Shown: positions 1 to 8,356 of the stretch, in pieces
Numbering within the stretch: the stretch's first letter is position 1
Layout: the number at the start of each line of letters is the position of its first letter
Source: Candidatus Gracilibacteria bacterium
GTDB lineage: Bacteria > Patescibacteriota > Gracilibacteria > UBA1369 > UBA12473
NCBI GenBank assembly: GCA_041658685.1
Contig: JBAZZS010000002.1
Location: forward strand, 1-64,000
DNA: 64,000 nucleotides
Direction of reading: 5' to 3'
The notes under the pieces: model-generated
The model's database searches: none
The model's input: only the letters and a program-made list of their open reading frames with translations
What the model was told of the DNA's origin: nothing
Position numbers and translations under genes: made by a program

Positions 1-1
1 T

Positions 2-106
2 AGGGCCAAAGGTTTCAACACACCTAAGTCTCTTTTTGCTTGGATCGAAGGGTTTTGTAAGTACAAAAAATCCATCACTTGCAATCCAAAAAATCAACCA
101 AATTAA
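2..106 (+). CDS. C-terminal end of an unidentified protein (starts before the window)
   Basis: An open frame runs from the window edge to a TAA at 104-106 and would encode about 34 residues with a plausible protein-like composition (aromatic and lysine-rich, two Cys, ending NPKNQPN). The next real gene has its own promoter at 227-254, so this fits the tail of an upstream plus-strand gene. Another frame is also open to about position 143, so the choice is weak. No family is recognisable from so short a piece. Confidence 0.3.
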   Translation, partial: RAKGFNTPKSLFAWIEGFCKYKKSITCNPKNQPN

Positions 107-226
107 TTTAACTATCCCGCCCGGGCACACTTTTTACCCCAAATAACGGCTTATTTAAGCCATTATAATTTTTACAATCGAATATCCCATCTATACTTAC
201 CAAGCAATTGCAGCCCTAAACTACCA

Positions 227-254
227 TTGACTTATTTTGTGCGCGTGTTATTAT
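227..254 (+). promoter_or_regulatory. Sigma-70-type promoter for the small secreted protein gene
   Basis: TTGACT at 227-232 (5 of 6 match to TTGACA) and TATTAT at 249-254 (5 of 6 to TATAAT) are separated by 16 bases. Transcription would begin near 261. This supports the ATG at 282 over the upstream in-frame ATG at 237, which lies between the -35 and -10 elements. Confidence 0.6.
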
Positions 255-281
255 CAGCCCCTTACTCCTGACTACTTATGC

Positions 282-674
282 ATGAATCGATCATTGGTCT
301 ATTTGGGGGCCGCGGCACTTTCAATTATGGCTACGGCTATACCTTCTTCTTTTGCTCCAGTAAAAGATTCTTTTGGTAAAGCCGCTGAAAGCTCTCCTGT
401 TCCCATTGCCCCTGAGTTAAGAACCGTTACAGATATAGTTAACCCCCATTTCGGGATGTCTGAACCTGATAAACCCGCCTCTATCATCATTGGTAGCCAA
501 GTTTATTTTAATATAGCTTTCAGTGCATTTATGTGTGAATCGTTTGGCAGAGATTGCCCCCCTGCAGATGCTCCTCCTGTGAGAGCTGTTTTTTCTCCAC
601 GCCAAATCTCTGCCCTCCAAAATAATCTAAACTTTCTCCCGGAACATTTTCCCATCCGCTGTTTTTGTGATTAA
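282..674 (+). CDS. Small predicted secreted protein, unknown function
   Basis: About 130 residues from the ATG at 282. The N-terminus (MNRSLVYLGAAALSIMATA) is a short basic segment followed by a hydrophobic stretch, a likely signal peptide, so the product is probably exported. The mature part is Pro/Ser-rich and has four cysteines (CESFGRDC in the middle, CFC near the end) that could form disulfides. The in-frame ATG at 237 would put charged and aromatic residues before the signal peptide and lies inside the promoter, so I reject it. The stop codon abuts the korA ATG, so the two may be co-transcribed. I do not recognise a family. Confidence 0.5.
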   Translation: MNRSLVYLGAAALSIMATAIPSSFAPVKDSFGKAAESSPVPIAPELRTVTDIVNPHFGMSEPDKPASIIIGSQVYFNIAFSAFMCESFGRDCPPADAPPVRAVFSPRQISALQNNLNFLPEHFPIRCFCD

Positions 675-2447
675 ATGGCGACACTTATGAATACAATCAC
701 TTGGATGGTAGGAGGAGCAGCTGGAGCAGGCATCAATGCCTCGGGAGAGATGTTTTCCCGATGCTTTACGCGCGGAGGGTTGAATGTCCTCGCTTATCTC
801 GAATACCCTTCCCTGATCCGTGGCGGGCACAACAGCTACCATATTCGAGTGAGCCCGGAACCGGTTTATTCCCAGGTTCGTGGCATTGATCTTTTGGTGT
901 GCTTGAATAAAGAGACTTTTGAATTGCATAAAAACGAGCTTTCTTCCGGGGCCGGTGTTCTTTTTGACCCTGAAAATTTCTCATTGGAACCTAAAAATCT
1001 TCCTCAGCCCGAAACCACACATCTTTTCCCGGTTCCTTTCCTTAAAATCGTGAAAGAACACGGCGGCATCGACATCATGCGAAATACCGTGGCTCTGGGC
1101 GCGTCGTTGGCTTTGTTTAAATATCCGTTCGAACATCTCGAAGGACTGATTGTGAAACAATTTGAGAAAAAAGGAGAAAAAGTCGTTTCTCTGAATGTAA
1201 AAATGGCAAAAATCGGATATGACTATGTTTTGGAACATTTTGATTCGGCAAAAGCGTTCCCCTTTTCCATGGCGCCAACCCAAAATAAGCCAAAAATGCT
1301 GCTTTCCGGAAATCAATCCTTATCTTATGGGGCCATGAAAGCCGGGTGCAAACTGTTCTGTGCGTATCCGATGACTCCGGCGTCGAGCATTTTGTCGGTT
1401 TTTGCAAAACATGAACGAGACCTCAATATTGTGGTGAAGCAACCCGAAGATGAATTGGCTGCGGTTTTGTATTGCATTGGAGCCGGGTATGCCGGAGTGC
1501 GCGCCATGACCTCGACTTCGGGCGGCGGATTTGCGCTCATGGTGGAGTCGTTGAGCCTTGCAGGTATGATTGAAGTCCCGTTGGTGGTGGTGGAATCTCA
1601 ACGCCCCGGGCCTGCGACCGGTTTTCCAACCTGGACCGGGCAAGCGGATCTTAAATTTGTGATTCATGCCGGGCATGATGAATTTCCCAAACTCGTTTTG
1701 GCCCCCGGAGATGTGAGCGAAGCGTACCTTTATATACAACACGCGTTCAATTTTGCGGAAAAATATCATATTCCGGTGATCGTGCTGTCGGATAAATATC
1801 TTTCGGAAAGCCATTTTTCAGCCGATGATTTTGAAAAACTCGCGGTTAAGATTGATCGTGGCCCCATGGTGAGTGAAAAAGAAATTGAGAAATTCAAAGA
1901 AACCATGGAAGATTTTCCGCGGTATCAAGTGACCGAGTCCGGGGTTTCGCCACGCATTCTTCCGGGCATGCCCCACACCCGTTATGTGGCGAATAGTTAT
2001 GAGCACGATGCGACCGGAGAGTTGGATGAAAGCGCTGAAAATCGTATTGCGATGCATCAAAAACGTCTTCGCAAAATGGAAACATTGGCCAAAGAGCTTC
2101 CGAATCCGCCGATTTATGGGCCCGAGGATGCCGACCTTTCCATTATCGCGTGGGGCTCGACCAAAGGTGCGGTTTTAGAAGCCATGCGTAGTTTGGAAGC
2201 TGAAGGGATTCGCGTGAATTTTATGCATGTGATTTATCTGTCTCCATTCCCGAAAAAAGCGGTTTCCGACTTCCTTAAAAAGGCAAAAGAATCTCTCTTG
2301 ATCGAAGGCAATTATCGCGGCCAACTTGGAGAATTGATTCGAGAACACACGCTTCTGGATGTGGATGAAAAATTCTTAAAATACGATGGCCGACCGTTTT
2401 ATCCGGAAGAGATTTGTGAAAAAGTTAAAAATTTTATCGGAGAGTAG
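675..2447 (+). CDS. korA: 2-oxoacid:ferredoxin oxidoreductase, fused gamma-alpha subunit (KorA type)
   Basis: 590 residues. The N-terminal part (about 10-190) is the gamma domain, with a glycine-rich GAAGAG start and YPSLIRGGHNSY. Residues 210-590 form the alpha part, including YPMTPASS at 231-238, the pyrimidine-binding-domain signature of this family (usually YPITPSS). With KorB it would oxidatively decarboxylate a 2-oxoacid (2-oxoglutarate, possibly pyruvate) to the acyl-CoA and reduce ferredoxin in the cytoplasm. The gamma-alpha fusion is the normal form of two-subunit enzymes. The ATG directly follows the stop of the preceding gene, and a second ATG four codons on (687) is also possible. 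The substrate cannot be fixed from sequence alone. Confidence 0.9.
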   Translation: MATLMNTITWMVGGAAGAGINASGEMFSRCFTRGGLNVLAYLEYPSLIRGGHNSYHIRVSPEPVYSQVRGIDLLVCLNKETFELHKNELSSGAGVLFDPENFSLEPKNLPQPETTHLFPVPFLKIVKEHGGIDIMRNTVALGASLALFKYPFEHLEGLIVKQFEKKGEKVVSLNVKMAKIGYDYVLEHFDSAKAFPFSMAPTQNKPKMLLSGNQSLSYGAMKAGCKLFCAYPMTPASSILSVFAKHERDLNIVVKQPEDELAAVLYCIGAGYAGVRAMTSTSGGGFALMVESLSLAGMIEVPLVVVESQRPGPATGFPTWTGQADLKFVIHAGHDEFPKLVLAPGDVSEAYLYIQHAFNFAEKYHIPVIVLSDKYLSESHFSADDFEKLAVKIDRGPMVSEKEIEKFKETMEDFPRYQVTESGVSPRILPGMPHTRYVANSYEHDATGELDESAENRIAMHQKRLRKMETLAKELPNPPIYGPEDADLSIIAWGSTKGAVLEAMRSLEAEGIRVNFMHVIYLSPFPKKAVSDFLKKAKESLLIEGNYRGQLGELIREHTLLDVDEKFLKYDGRPFYPEEICEKVKNFIGE

Positions 2448-2592
2448 CGGGCATTCTCTCGATCGCATGGGGAGAACCTGCTCGGATACATGATCCTCGC
2501 AGAACCTCCCTTGAAAAAATGCGATCTCAAGAACACCCACTCCTCTCCTCTGCATCCTAATTCCTAACTTCAAATCCCTAACCCCTAATCTT

Positions 2593-2925
2593 ATGCTCGG
2601 AATCACTCATCACGATGAACTCAAAGGCATGATCGACCGCAACGACGAATTTATACTCGTGGACGTGTTGCCCCCGGAATCCTTTCTCAAGCACCATCTT
2701 CCCGGAGCCATCAATCTTCCGCTTCATGATGAAAACTTCAAAATCATGGCGGAAAGAATGATCCCGGATAAATCCATGGTGGTGGTGGTGTATTCCAAAG
2801 ATAGCGAATGCGATGCCGGAGCTAAAGCGGCCGAAGCTCTCGCAAAAATGGGATACAAAAACGTGAGTGATTATCAGGCCGGGCTTAAAGAATGGACTGA
2901 CTTAGGTTATTCACTCGATCGATAA
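2593..2925 (+). CDS. Rhodanese-like domain protein, catalytic Cys apparently replaced
   Basis: 110 residues, a single rhodanese homology domain: an LVDV strand with Asp24, HLPGAINLPL at 35-44, and a VVVVY strand leading into the active-site loop. Rhodaneses have the persulfide-forming Cys at the start of that loop. Here the position is Ser68 (YSKDSEC), and the only nearby Cys, Cys73, is at the loop end. Sulfurtransferase activity is therefore doubtful, and a binding or regulatory role is possible. It lies between korA and korB, 18 bases before korB, which suggests a link to the oxidoreductase. A 145-base spacer separates it from korA; it is C/T-rich before the ATG and has no Shine-Dalgarno sequence. 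Confidence 0.8.
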   Translation: MLGITHHDELKGMIDRNDEFILVDVLPPESFLKHHLPGAINLPLHDENFKIMAERMIPDKSMVVVVYSKDSECDAGAKAAEALAKMGYKNVSDYQAGLKEWTDLGYSLDR

Positions 2926-2943
2926 ACTTTCCTAATTTTTTTT

Positions 2944-3807
2944 ATGTCAATTCCGCTCAAACATCTCGACAGTAAAACGATGCCGCATTGGTGCCCGGGT
3001 TGTGGCGATTTCGGGATTTGGATGGCGCTGAAACAAGCCATTTCTCAACTCGATATTCCTCGTGAAAATTATGTGATTGTGTCCGGGATCGGGTGTGGCT
3101 CAAAAATGCCACATTGGATCAAGACGTATGGAATTCACTCCTTGCATGGCCGTCCGGCGCCGGTGGCGAGTGGTGTGCACTTGGCCAACCACAAGCTCAC
3201 GATCATCGTGATCGGGGGCGATGGGGACGGGTACGGAATTGGGATGGGACATTTTGTGCATCTTTTGCGACGCAATTACAATTTGCTTTATATTTTGCAA
3301 AACAACCAGGTTTACGGGTTGACCACAGGGCAAACCTCGCCCACCAGTGACTCGGGGTATTGTTCGATTTCAACTCCCGAGGGAGTTTTGGAAACGCCTG
3401 TGAATCCGATTCAACTCGCGATTGCCGGGGGCGCAACCTTTGTAGCGCGCAGTTTTGCCGGGGACATCAAACATCTTTCCGATATGATCACACGTGGAAT
3501 TCAACACAAAGGCACTGCGATTCTCGATGTGCTTCAGCCGTGCGTGACTTTCAATAAAAAAAATACGTATCAATGGTATCAACAACGCATTCACAAACTC
3601 GAGGAAGAGCCGGGGTATGATCCTTCGAATAAGCTGACCGCGCTCGAGGCTGCGTTGGCGTGGGAGGATCGCATTCACATCGGGTTGTATTTTAAAGAGG
3701 AGCGGCCCACGTATGAGGATCGCTTGCCTCAACTCAATGATTTACCGTTGGTGAAACAGCCGATTGAGGAGGTGCCGGTTGAAGAATTATTGAATCGTTT
3801 GAGATAA
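2944..3807 (+). CDS. korB: 2-oxoacid:ferredoxin oxidoreductase, TPP-binding beta subunit (KorB type)
   Basis: 287 residues. The thiamine-diphosphate/Mg site is GGDGDGYGIG at 91-100, followed by QNNQVYGLTTGQ at 119-130. Cys17, Cys20 (CPGCG), Cys51 (GIGCGS) and Cys200 (LQPC) match the four cysteines that bind the single [4Fe-4S] cluster in beta subunits of two-subunit enzymes. No separate delta (2x[4Fe-4S]) subunit is encoded here, so electrons probably pass from this cluster to a free ferredoxin. The [2Fe-2S] ferredoxin gene 1 kb downstream is a candidate partner, although these enzymes usually use bacterial [4Fe-4S] ferredoxins. Confidence 0.92.
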   Translation: MSIPLKHLDSKTMPHWCPGCGDFGIWMALKQAISQLDIPRENYVIVSGIGCGSKMPHWIKTYGIHSLHGRPAPVASGVHLANHKLTIIVIGGDGDGYGIGMGHFVHLLRRNYNLLYILQNNQVYGLTTGQTSPTSDSGYCSISTPEGVLETPVNPIQLAIAGGATFVARSFAGDIKHLSDMITRGIQHKGTAILDVLQPCVTFNKKNTYQWYQQRIHKLEEEPGYDPSNKLTALEAALAWEDRIHIGLYFKEERPTYEDRLPQLNDLPLVKQPIEEVPVEELLNRLR

Positions 3808-3811
3808 AAAA

Positions 3812-4267
3812 TCATTGTACTAAAAACTCCAGAATAACCATTCGAAGTTTTTCTCCTTTTTTTATAACTATATTTTCTTTTACTTTTACGAAACCCTGTT
3901 TTTTATAAAAACTTTCGGCGTTTATAGTGGATTCAACCTTCACTTTTTGATGGTTTTTGGAAGCGATTTTGAGTCCGTATCCCAATAGAAGCTTCCCGAT
4001 GCCTTGATTATGAAAATCCGGATCGACAAAAACAGCGACGACTTCTCCGGGGATTGCATGACCAAAACCTACAATTTCCCCTTTATCTTCCGCAACATAC
4101 ATTTCTCCTTTTTGAATTCCTTCATGATACCCTTCCGGGGATCTTCCCTCTAGCCATGCTGCAATTTGTTTTTTAGTATAAAAATTTTTACATGTGGTGC
4201 TCACGGCCTTTGTATGGATCCTATGCATGGCTTGAGCATCCCGAATGATGGCTTTTTTTATTTGCAT
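3812..4267 (-). CDS. GNAT-family N-acetyltransferase
   Basis: 151 residues. The fold signature is clear: an N-terminal region with a helix, a VVAVFVDPDF strand, then NQGIGKLLL, the acetyl-CoA pyrophosphate-binding loop (Q/R-x-x-G-x-G/A). A late SFYKKQGFVK segment is typical of GNAT enzymes. The acceptor substrate cannot be predicted. It ends only 4 bases after the korB stop on the opposite strand (convergent) and lies 10 bases downstream of the DJ-1/PfpI gene, so those two minus-strand genes are probably co-transcribed. Confidence 0.85.
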   Translation of the reverse strand: MQIKKAIIRDAQAMHRIHTKAVSTTCKNFYTKKQIAAWLEGRSPEGYHEGIQKGEMYVAEDKGEIVGFGHAIPGEVVAVFVDPDFHNQGIGKLLLGYGLKIASKNHQKVKVESTINAESFYKKQGFVKVKENIVIKKGEKLRMVILEFLVQ

Positions 4268-4277
4268 TACGATTGGG

Positions 4278-4790
4278 TTACTTTCCCTCCTTCATGGCCG
4301 CGACAATGGTTTGACCAAAGGCTTCGGCTGCCAATGGGCCGTTGGCGGTGATGATTTTCCCATCCTGCTCCACCGCGGCATTGGTGTAAGTTGCGCCCTT
4401 TTCCTTTAAGTGATCCCCCTCTCCCGGCCAAGAAGTCGCCCGTTTGCCCTTGAGCACTCCGGCATTCGCCAAAATTCCCGGACCGGCACAAATGGCGGTC
4501 ACCCACTTGCCTTCTTTTTCAAACGCGCGGGCCAAATTTAAGGCCACTTCATCTTCAAAATACACAAATGCTCCAGGTCCTCCCACAAAAACAATGGCGT
4601 CAAAATCATTCACTTGCACGTCTTGTAATAAAAGATCAACCGTAGTTTTTCCTCCCAATTTTCCTTGAGCGACTTTGACCGTACTTGTGGTTTTAACGGT
4701 AAATCCTTCTTCTTCAAAAACCCGTCGCGGGTCCCCGTACTCCTGTTCTTGATATCGTTCCGGGGCAAGGATCATGATGATTTTTGTCAT
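4278..4790 (-). CDS. DJ-1/PfpI family protein
   Basis: 170 residues, the normal single-domain length. The nucleophile elbow is AICAGPG with Cys101, and the early Glu17/Asp20 region and FVGGPGA (68-74) fit class I glutamine-amidotransferase-like folds of the DJ-1/PfpI group. Members act as chaperones, glyoxalases/deglycases or proteases, and the sequence does not discriminate. It is the first gene of a two-gene minus-strand unit with the GNAT gene and is divergent from the ferredoxin gene, with 74 bases between them. Confidence 0.85.
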   Translation of the reverse strand: MTKIIMILAPERYQEQEYGDPRRVFEEEGFTVKTTSTVKVAQGKLGGKTTVDLLLQDVQVNDFDAIVFVGGPGAFVYFEDEVALNLARAFEKEGKWVTAICAGPGILANAGVLKGKRATSWPGEGDHLKEKGATYTNAAVEQDGKIITANGPLAAEAFGQTIVAAMKEGK

Positions 4791-4864
4791 AGGCTTGGTT
4801 TTTAATCTTTTTTGGTTAGAATGAATACGCTTTCGTTTTATTTTATACTCTAAAAATTTAAATC

Positions 4865-5143
4865 ATGCCAAACGTTACGTTTTCCAATTCCGGGCAAAAT
4901 GTAGAAGTTGAAAAAGGAGAATCGCTCCAAAACGTAATCCAAGATAATGGCTGGCCAATCCCCTTCGGATGTGGAACCGGGATTTGCGGAACGTGTCTTG
5001 TTCGAGTCTTAAAAGGCAAAGAAAATCTTTCCCCCATCGATGAAACCGAAAAACAGACCTTGGATGCCATGGGCTCAAACGACGGAGAACACCGATTGGC
5101 ATGCAAATGCTTGGTGCAAGGGGATGTAACGGTGGAACAGTAG
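4865..5143 (+). CDS. [2Fe-2S] ferredoxin, plant/adrenodoxin-type fold
   Basis: 92 residues. Cys36, Cys41, Cys44 (C-x4-C-x2-C) and a distal Cys80 give the ligand spacing of the 2Fe-2S ferredoxin family; Cys82 follows and is probably spare. The preceding strand-helix region (VEVEKGESLQNVIQ) matches the beta-grasp fold. It is a soluble electron carrier, and KorAB is a possible donor in this neighbourhood. TATACT at 4844-4849 could serve as a -10 element, but I see no good -35. Confidence 0.88.
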   Translation: MPNVTFSNSGQNVEVEKGESLQNVIQDNGWPIPFGCGTGICGTCLVRVLKGKENLSPIDETEKQTLDAMGSNDGEHRLACKCLVQGDVTVEQ

Positions 5144-5151
5144 TAAGAATA

Positions 5152-5799
5152 TTATTGAACAACTTCCTCTGTGGCCGGAATTTCTGACGTCACTGTTGGC
5201 GTTGTGGTGTCTGGTGTGACAATTTCATCGGAATTCGGAGTGCTATCGATTTCGCCTGTCGCATCCGTTGTTTCGGTTGCAGGCAAATCCGCATTAAACG
5301 AGGACACCAACGCTTGCGCATCAGCGGAGCAAATGTCCTGATCTTTTACCGGGAAATTGATTTCAAAAATATAAGGCATTTCCCCGATTTCATATCCGAC
5401 AATATACTTAAGCCGAATCCCCACTTGATTGATGATATCCAATGTGCGTGCATTGCCTCGTTGCGTCATTAAAACTCCTTCCGTAACGGTCCATCCCTCT
5501 TGATAACCTTGCCCCATGGTCCCCGGGAGAACATAACAATCTCCCTCGAGATAAGTCTTATTGACCAAAGCCACACGATTGGGAGCTTTTTCCTCGTCCC
5601 AAATTTGGAGATCCCAAGTTTCCGGATTCATACGAAAGGTAAATTCATCGCTGTTTTCATCTACTGTTTTCATGGTGACCACTTTTGACGCCGGGTCTTT
5701 TTCACAATTTGATAAAGAATAATATTGGGACCCGAATAAACACCCGCTCATGATGAGGAGTGATAAGCTAATTCCGATGAGAAAAAATGAACGTTTCAT
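5152..5799 (-). CDS. Predicted lipoprotein, unknown function
   Basis: About 215 residues from the ATG at 5799. The start MKRSFFLIGISLSLLIMSGC is a lipoprotein signal peptide with lipobox M-S-G-C, so the mature protein should begin at Cys20 and be lipid-anchored by the Lgt/LspA route (lspA is at 53107). The frame extends upstream to 5931 but that part overlaps the glycosyltransferase gene, so I chose the internal start. The mature domain is mixed beta-rich with WDLQIWDEE and a cysteine pair. The last 50 residues are Thr/Pro/Glu-rich and probably disordered. No family recognised. Confidence 0.7.
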   Translation of the reverse strand: MKRSFFLIGISLSLLIMSGCLFGSQYYSLSNCEKDPASKVVTMKTVDENSDEFTFRMNPETWDLQIWDEEKAPNRVALVNKTYLEGDCYVLPGTMGQGYQEGWTVTEGVLMTQRGNARTLDIINQVGIRLKYIVGYEIGEMPYIFEINFPVKDQDICSADAQALVSSFNADLPATETTDATGEIDSTPNSDEIVTPDTTTPTVTSEIPATEEVVQ

Positions 5800-5833
5800 G
5801 ACCATTTCATTAAAAAATAAAAAAGTGCAAAAC

Positions 5834-6637
5834 TTAAGGCCTTTTGCCGCGCCATTTCCAAAAATATTGAAAAGAGCTTTTAAGATGACTCCAAAACACA
5901 CGGTGAAACAAAAGCCCCAAAATATTACCACCGGAAAGGCGCTTGTGGTAGTGCTCAGCTTCGGTTTCCGGGAAATAGACCACTTGATAACCGGCTTTAT
6001 GCACTTTTAAACAAAGATCGTAATCCTCCATGAACAAAAAATAACGCGGGTCAAATCCTTTCACTTCGTCGTAGACCTCTTTTTTCATCATAAAATACGC
6101 ACCGGTGACGAGATCGACGGATTGCGTTTTGTTGTGATCAAAGTCATTCATCAAATAATGATCCAATCGTTTCTTGAAAACCGAGATTTTTTTTAAAGGC
6201 GTGCGCTTGATGACCAAATCAAGAAACGTCATGTAACGACGACAAGATTCCTGGATTTTCCCGTTGTAATAACGAAGGCGCGGAGCCAAAATCCCAATTT
6301 TCTTATTTTTCTTAAGATGGTCCAGCATTTTTTGCATGGTGTCCTGCTTCACAAAAATATCGGGATTGGAAATCACAATGAATTCTCCTTTGGCATGTTT
6401 TACGCCGAGATTATTGGCTTTTCCATACCCCAAATTGGCCCCGGATTCGATCAACCGAATCGTCCCTTTTTTATCCGCTTCGCGCAAATAATCGATGCTC
6501 TCATCCTCGGATTTATTATCCACCACAATAATTTCGTATGAAAAATTCGTGTTGCTTTTCAATACCGCCTCAACGCACATCCGCGGGAAATACTTGTGGT
6601 TGTAATTGACGATGATTATGGAAAGAAGTGGGTTCAT
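5834..6637 (-). CDS. Glycosyltransferase family 2 (rhamnosyltransferase-like)
   Basis: 267 residues from the ATG at 6637. LLSIIIVNYN at the N-terminus, VVDNKSEDES, then VISNPDI (the acidic nucleotide-sugar/metal site of WbbL-type GT2 enzymes) and a distal FMEDYDLCLK segment that holds the probable catalytic acidic residues. It likely transfers a sugar from a nucleotide donor to a cell-surface glycan at the membrane. The last residues are basic and aromatic. The frame opens further upstream inside the nucleotidyltransferase gene, but the start 7 bases after that gene's stop is better. It fits an operon with the sugar nucleotidyltransferase. Confidence 0.88.
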   Translation of the reverse strand: MNPLLSIIIVNYNHKYFPRMCVEAVLKSNTNFSYEIIVVDNKSEDESIDYLREADKKGTIRLIESGANLGYGKANNLGVKHAKGEFIVISNPDIFVKQDTMQKMLDHLKKNKKIGILAPRLRYYNGKIQESCRRYMTFLDLVIKRTPLKKISVFKKRLDHYLMNDFDHNKTQSVDLVTGAYFMMKKEVYDEVKGFDPRYFLFMEDYDLCLKVHKAGYQVVYFPETEAEHYHKRLSGGNILGLLFHRVFWSHLKSSFQYFWKWRGKRP

Positions 6638-6644
6638 AAATTTT

Positions 6645-7970
6645 TTATAGCTTTTTTCGCATCGCATCGCGAGAAGGAAGGGCCTTATTTTTATTTGGAA
6701 CAATTTTGAGTTTCAATTCTCCGACCACATAACTCCCCTCCGGGATGTCTTGATTGATGACAAAACCCGCGCCCACCAATGAATTGCTTCCGATTTTTAC
6801 TCCGGGCATAAAACTGGCATTGATGCCCACTCGAATATTATTGCCTGTGATCAAGCCGAGCTTATTGGTCCCGGAATCGATTTTCTCATCTCCAATCGCC
6901 ACGTTAATATTGCCCTCGTCAAACCGAAGATTGCCTGTGATCGTGCCTGCGCCAAAAGACACATTGTTCCCGATCACGCTGTCTCCGATATAATTGGAAT
7001 GCGTCCAAACCTCATTGCCAAGCCAACTTCTCGCCACCTCGGTGCTAAAACCGATGACACAATTTTCACCCATGTAAGACTCGCGAACGAGCGCGTTGGT
7101 GGCCACCACGGAATTTTTTCCAATATACGCGGGCCCCACAATTGTGGCTCCGGCCAGCACTTTTGCGCCCTCTTCGATCACCACATCGCCCGTGATGTTG
7201 GCTTTTTTATCGATTTTTGCAAAGGGGGAAATACGCTTGGGTATAATTTCAAAAAAATGCCGCGCCACTTCGAGCACGTGCCACGGGTATTTGATGGCTT
7301 GCCAATACCCGTCGTACGCTACGACCTGCATTTTCACCCCGTCTTTGATCATTTGATCGAGCGCTTTTTCATAACGATCGTCGCGCGCGCTTTTAATCGA
7401 TTTTAAATACTTGTGCAATTCACCCGCATTGCGGTGAAAGTGCAAAACCAAATTCACGAGATCGCTCGGTTCTTTCCCTGCTCCGGGTTTTTCAACAATA
7501 CTCTTAATTTCGCCTCGTTTATCCGTCTTTAAATACCCGCCCGGGAAATACGATTTCACTCGTTTTCCCAATAAAAATCCTGAAAAACTCTCATTTCCCG
7601 AAGCCGCGAACATCAAGCGATACGCCTCCTTATCGACCACATCGTTTCCGCTCACAATAAACAGAGAATCCTGAGGAGAAACCGCCCATTCCGCGGCCAG
7701 CACGGCGCCGGCCATTCCGGCTTTTAGATCTTCTTGTTCGATGACTTTGAGTTTGAGGCTTTTTTTCTTTGTCAAAAATTGTTCCGCAAATTCGTTGAGC
7801 ACCTTTAAATTATGTTTTCCGCCAATGATGAGAATGTCATTCAATCCCGATTCCACCAAGGCCTCGAGTTGATGTTGAATCAATGGTTTCCCGCAAAAGG
7901 AAAGGAAGTTTTTATCCTCAATTGGAGTCATGCGTTGACTGCGGCCTGCGGCGAGAAGAAGCGTTTTCAT
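6645..7970 (-). CDS. Sugar-1-phosphate nucleotidyltransferase with left-handed beta-helix domain (GlmU-like)
   Basis: 441 residues. The N-terminal domain starts KTLLLAAGRSQRM, the NTP-binding loop L-A-A-G-x-x-x-R-M, and continues through VSGNDVVD to about residue 230. The C-terminal part (about 245-420) has hexapeptide repeats such as ITGDVVIEEGA and VIGNNVSFGAG, forming a left-handed beta-helix as in GlmU or dual-function sugar-phosphate nucleotidyltransferases. It would make an activated sugar (UDP- or dTDP-linked) for envelope glycans. The adjacent GT2 gene is a plausible user. It could be GlmU itself, but I cannot confirm the acetyltransferase residues by eye. Confidence 0.82.
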   Translation of the reverse strand: MKTLLLAAGRSQRMTPIEDKNFLSFCGKPLIQHQLEALVESGLNDILIIGGKHNLKVLNEFAEQFLTKKKSLKLKVIEQEDLKAGMAGAVLAAEWAVSPQDSLFIVSGNDVVDKEAYRLMFAASGNESFSGFLLGKRVKSYFPGGYLKTDKRGEIKSIVEKPGAGKEPSDLVNLVLHFHRNAGELHKYLKSIKSARDDRYEKALDQMIKDGVKMQVVAYDGYWQAIKYPWHVLEVARHFFEIIPKRISPFAKIDKKANITGDVVIEEGAKVLAGATIVGPAYIGKNSVVATNALVRESYMGENCVIGFSTEVARSWLGNEVWTHSNYIGDSVIGNNVSFGAGTITGNLRFDEGNINVAIGDEKIDSGTNKLGLITGNNIRVGINASFMPGVKIGSNSLVGAGFVINQDIPEGSYVVGELKLKIVPNKNKALPSRDAMRKKL

Positions 7971-7980
7971 GGGGACGATT

Positions 7981-8298
7981 TTACTTTTTTAATGAGGTGA
8001 GTTTTTTCCAAAGACTTTTCTTTTTGTTGGCACGCCAAAATACCAAATATAAAATTTCTAGAATCCCGAGAGTGTTCACACCCAACAAAACGATAAACCA
8101 TGCTTTTTGATTGTTGCGCGCGGAATACCACAAGGCAAACCCTTTCCAAATGATGCACCAAAGAATGAGTAGGATCAGCCCGACCAAGGCCCACCAAAAC
8201 CAAGATTGTTGTGCGAAAGACCAAGGATCCAAAAGAAATTGGATGATGACATTGGTTTCATTATTCATAATGAAATTTTGGATGGCTTCGAAGTTCAT
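7981..8298 (-). CDS. Small membrane protein, DUF5652-like
   Basis: 105 residues with two hydrophobic spans (about 33-55 and 68-88). The pattern WKGFALWYSARNNQKAWFI followed by NTLGILEILYL is the signature I associate with DUF5652, a small uncharacterised membrane-protein family common in Patescibacteria. The tail is very basic (KKKSLWKK) and probably cytoplasmic. It lies 10 bases upstream of the nucleotidyltransferase gene on the same strand, so it may be co-transcribed with it. No function is known to me. Confidence 0.7.
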   Translation of the reverse strand: MNFEAIQNFIMNNETNVIIQFLLDPWSFAQQSWFWWALVGLILLILWCIIWKGFALWYSARNNQKAWFIVLLGVNTLGILEILYLVFWRANKKKSLWKKLTSLKK

Positions 8299-8356
8299 GG
8301 GAGTGTGTTTTAAAGATTAAATAAAAATGAAGAATTTATTAAAATTTAATGAAATT

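Noticed and set aside
2448..2592. Possible tRNA or small RNA between korA and the rhodanese gene
   Set aside because: No cloverleaf pairing or conserved T-loop is visible; only a weak TTCTC/GAGAA hairpin.
2590..2592. CTAACCC tracts as telomere-like or eukaryotic contamination
   Set aside because: They are short, imperfect and occur in otherwise bacterial gene contexts.
5800..5931. Longer start for the lipoprotein gene
   Set aside because: The extra residues overlap the glycosyltransferase's conserved C-terminal region and would place a hydrophobic stretch before the proper lipoprotein signal.
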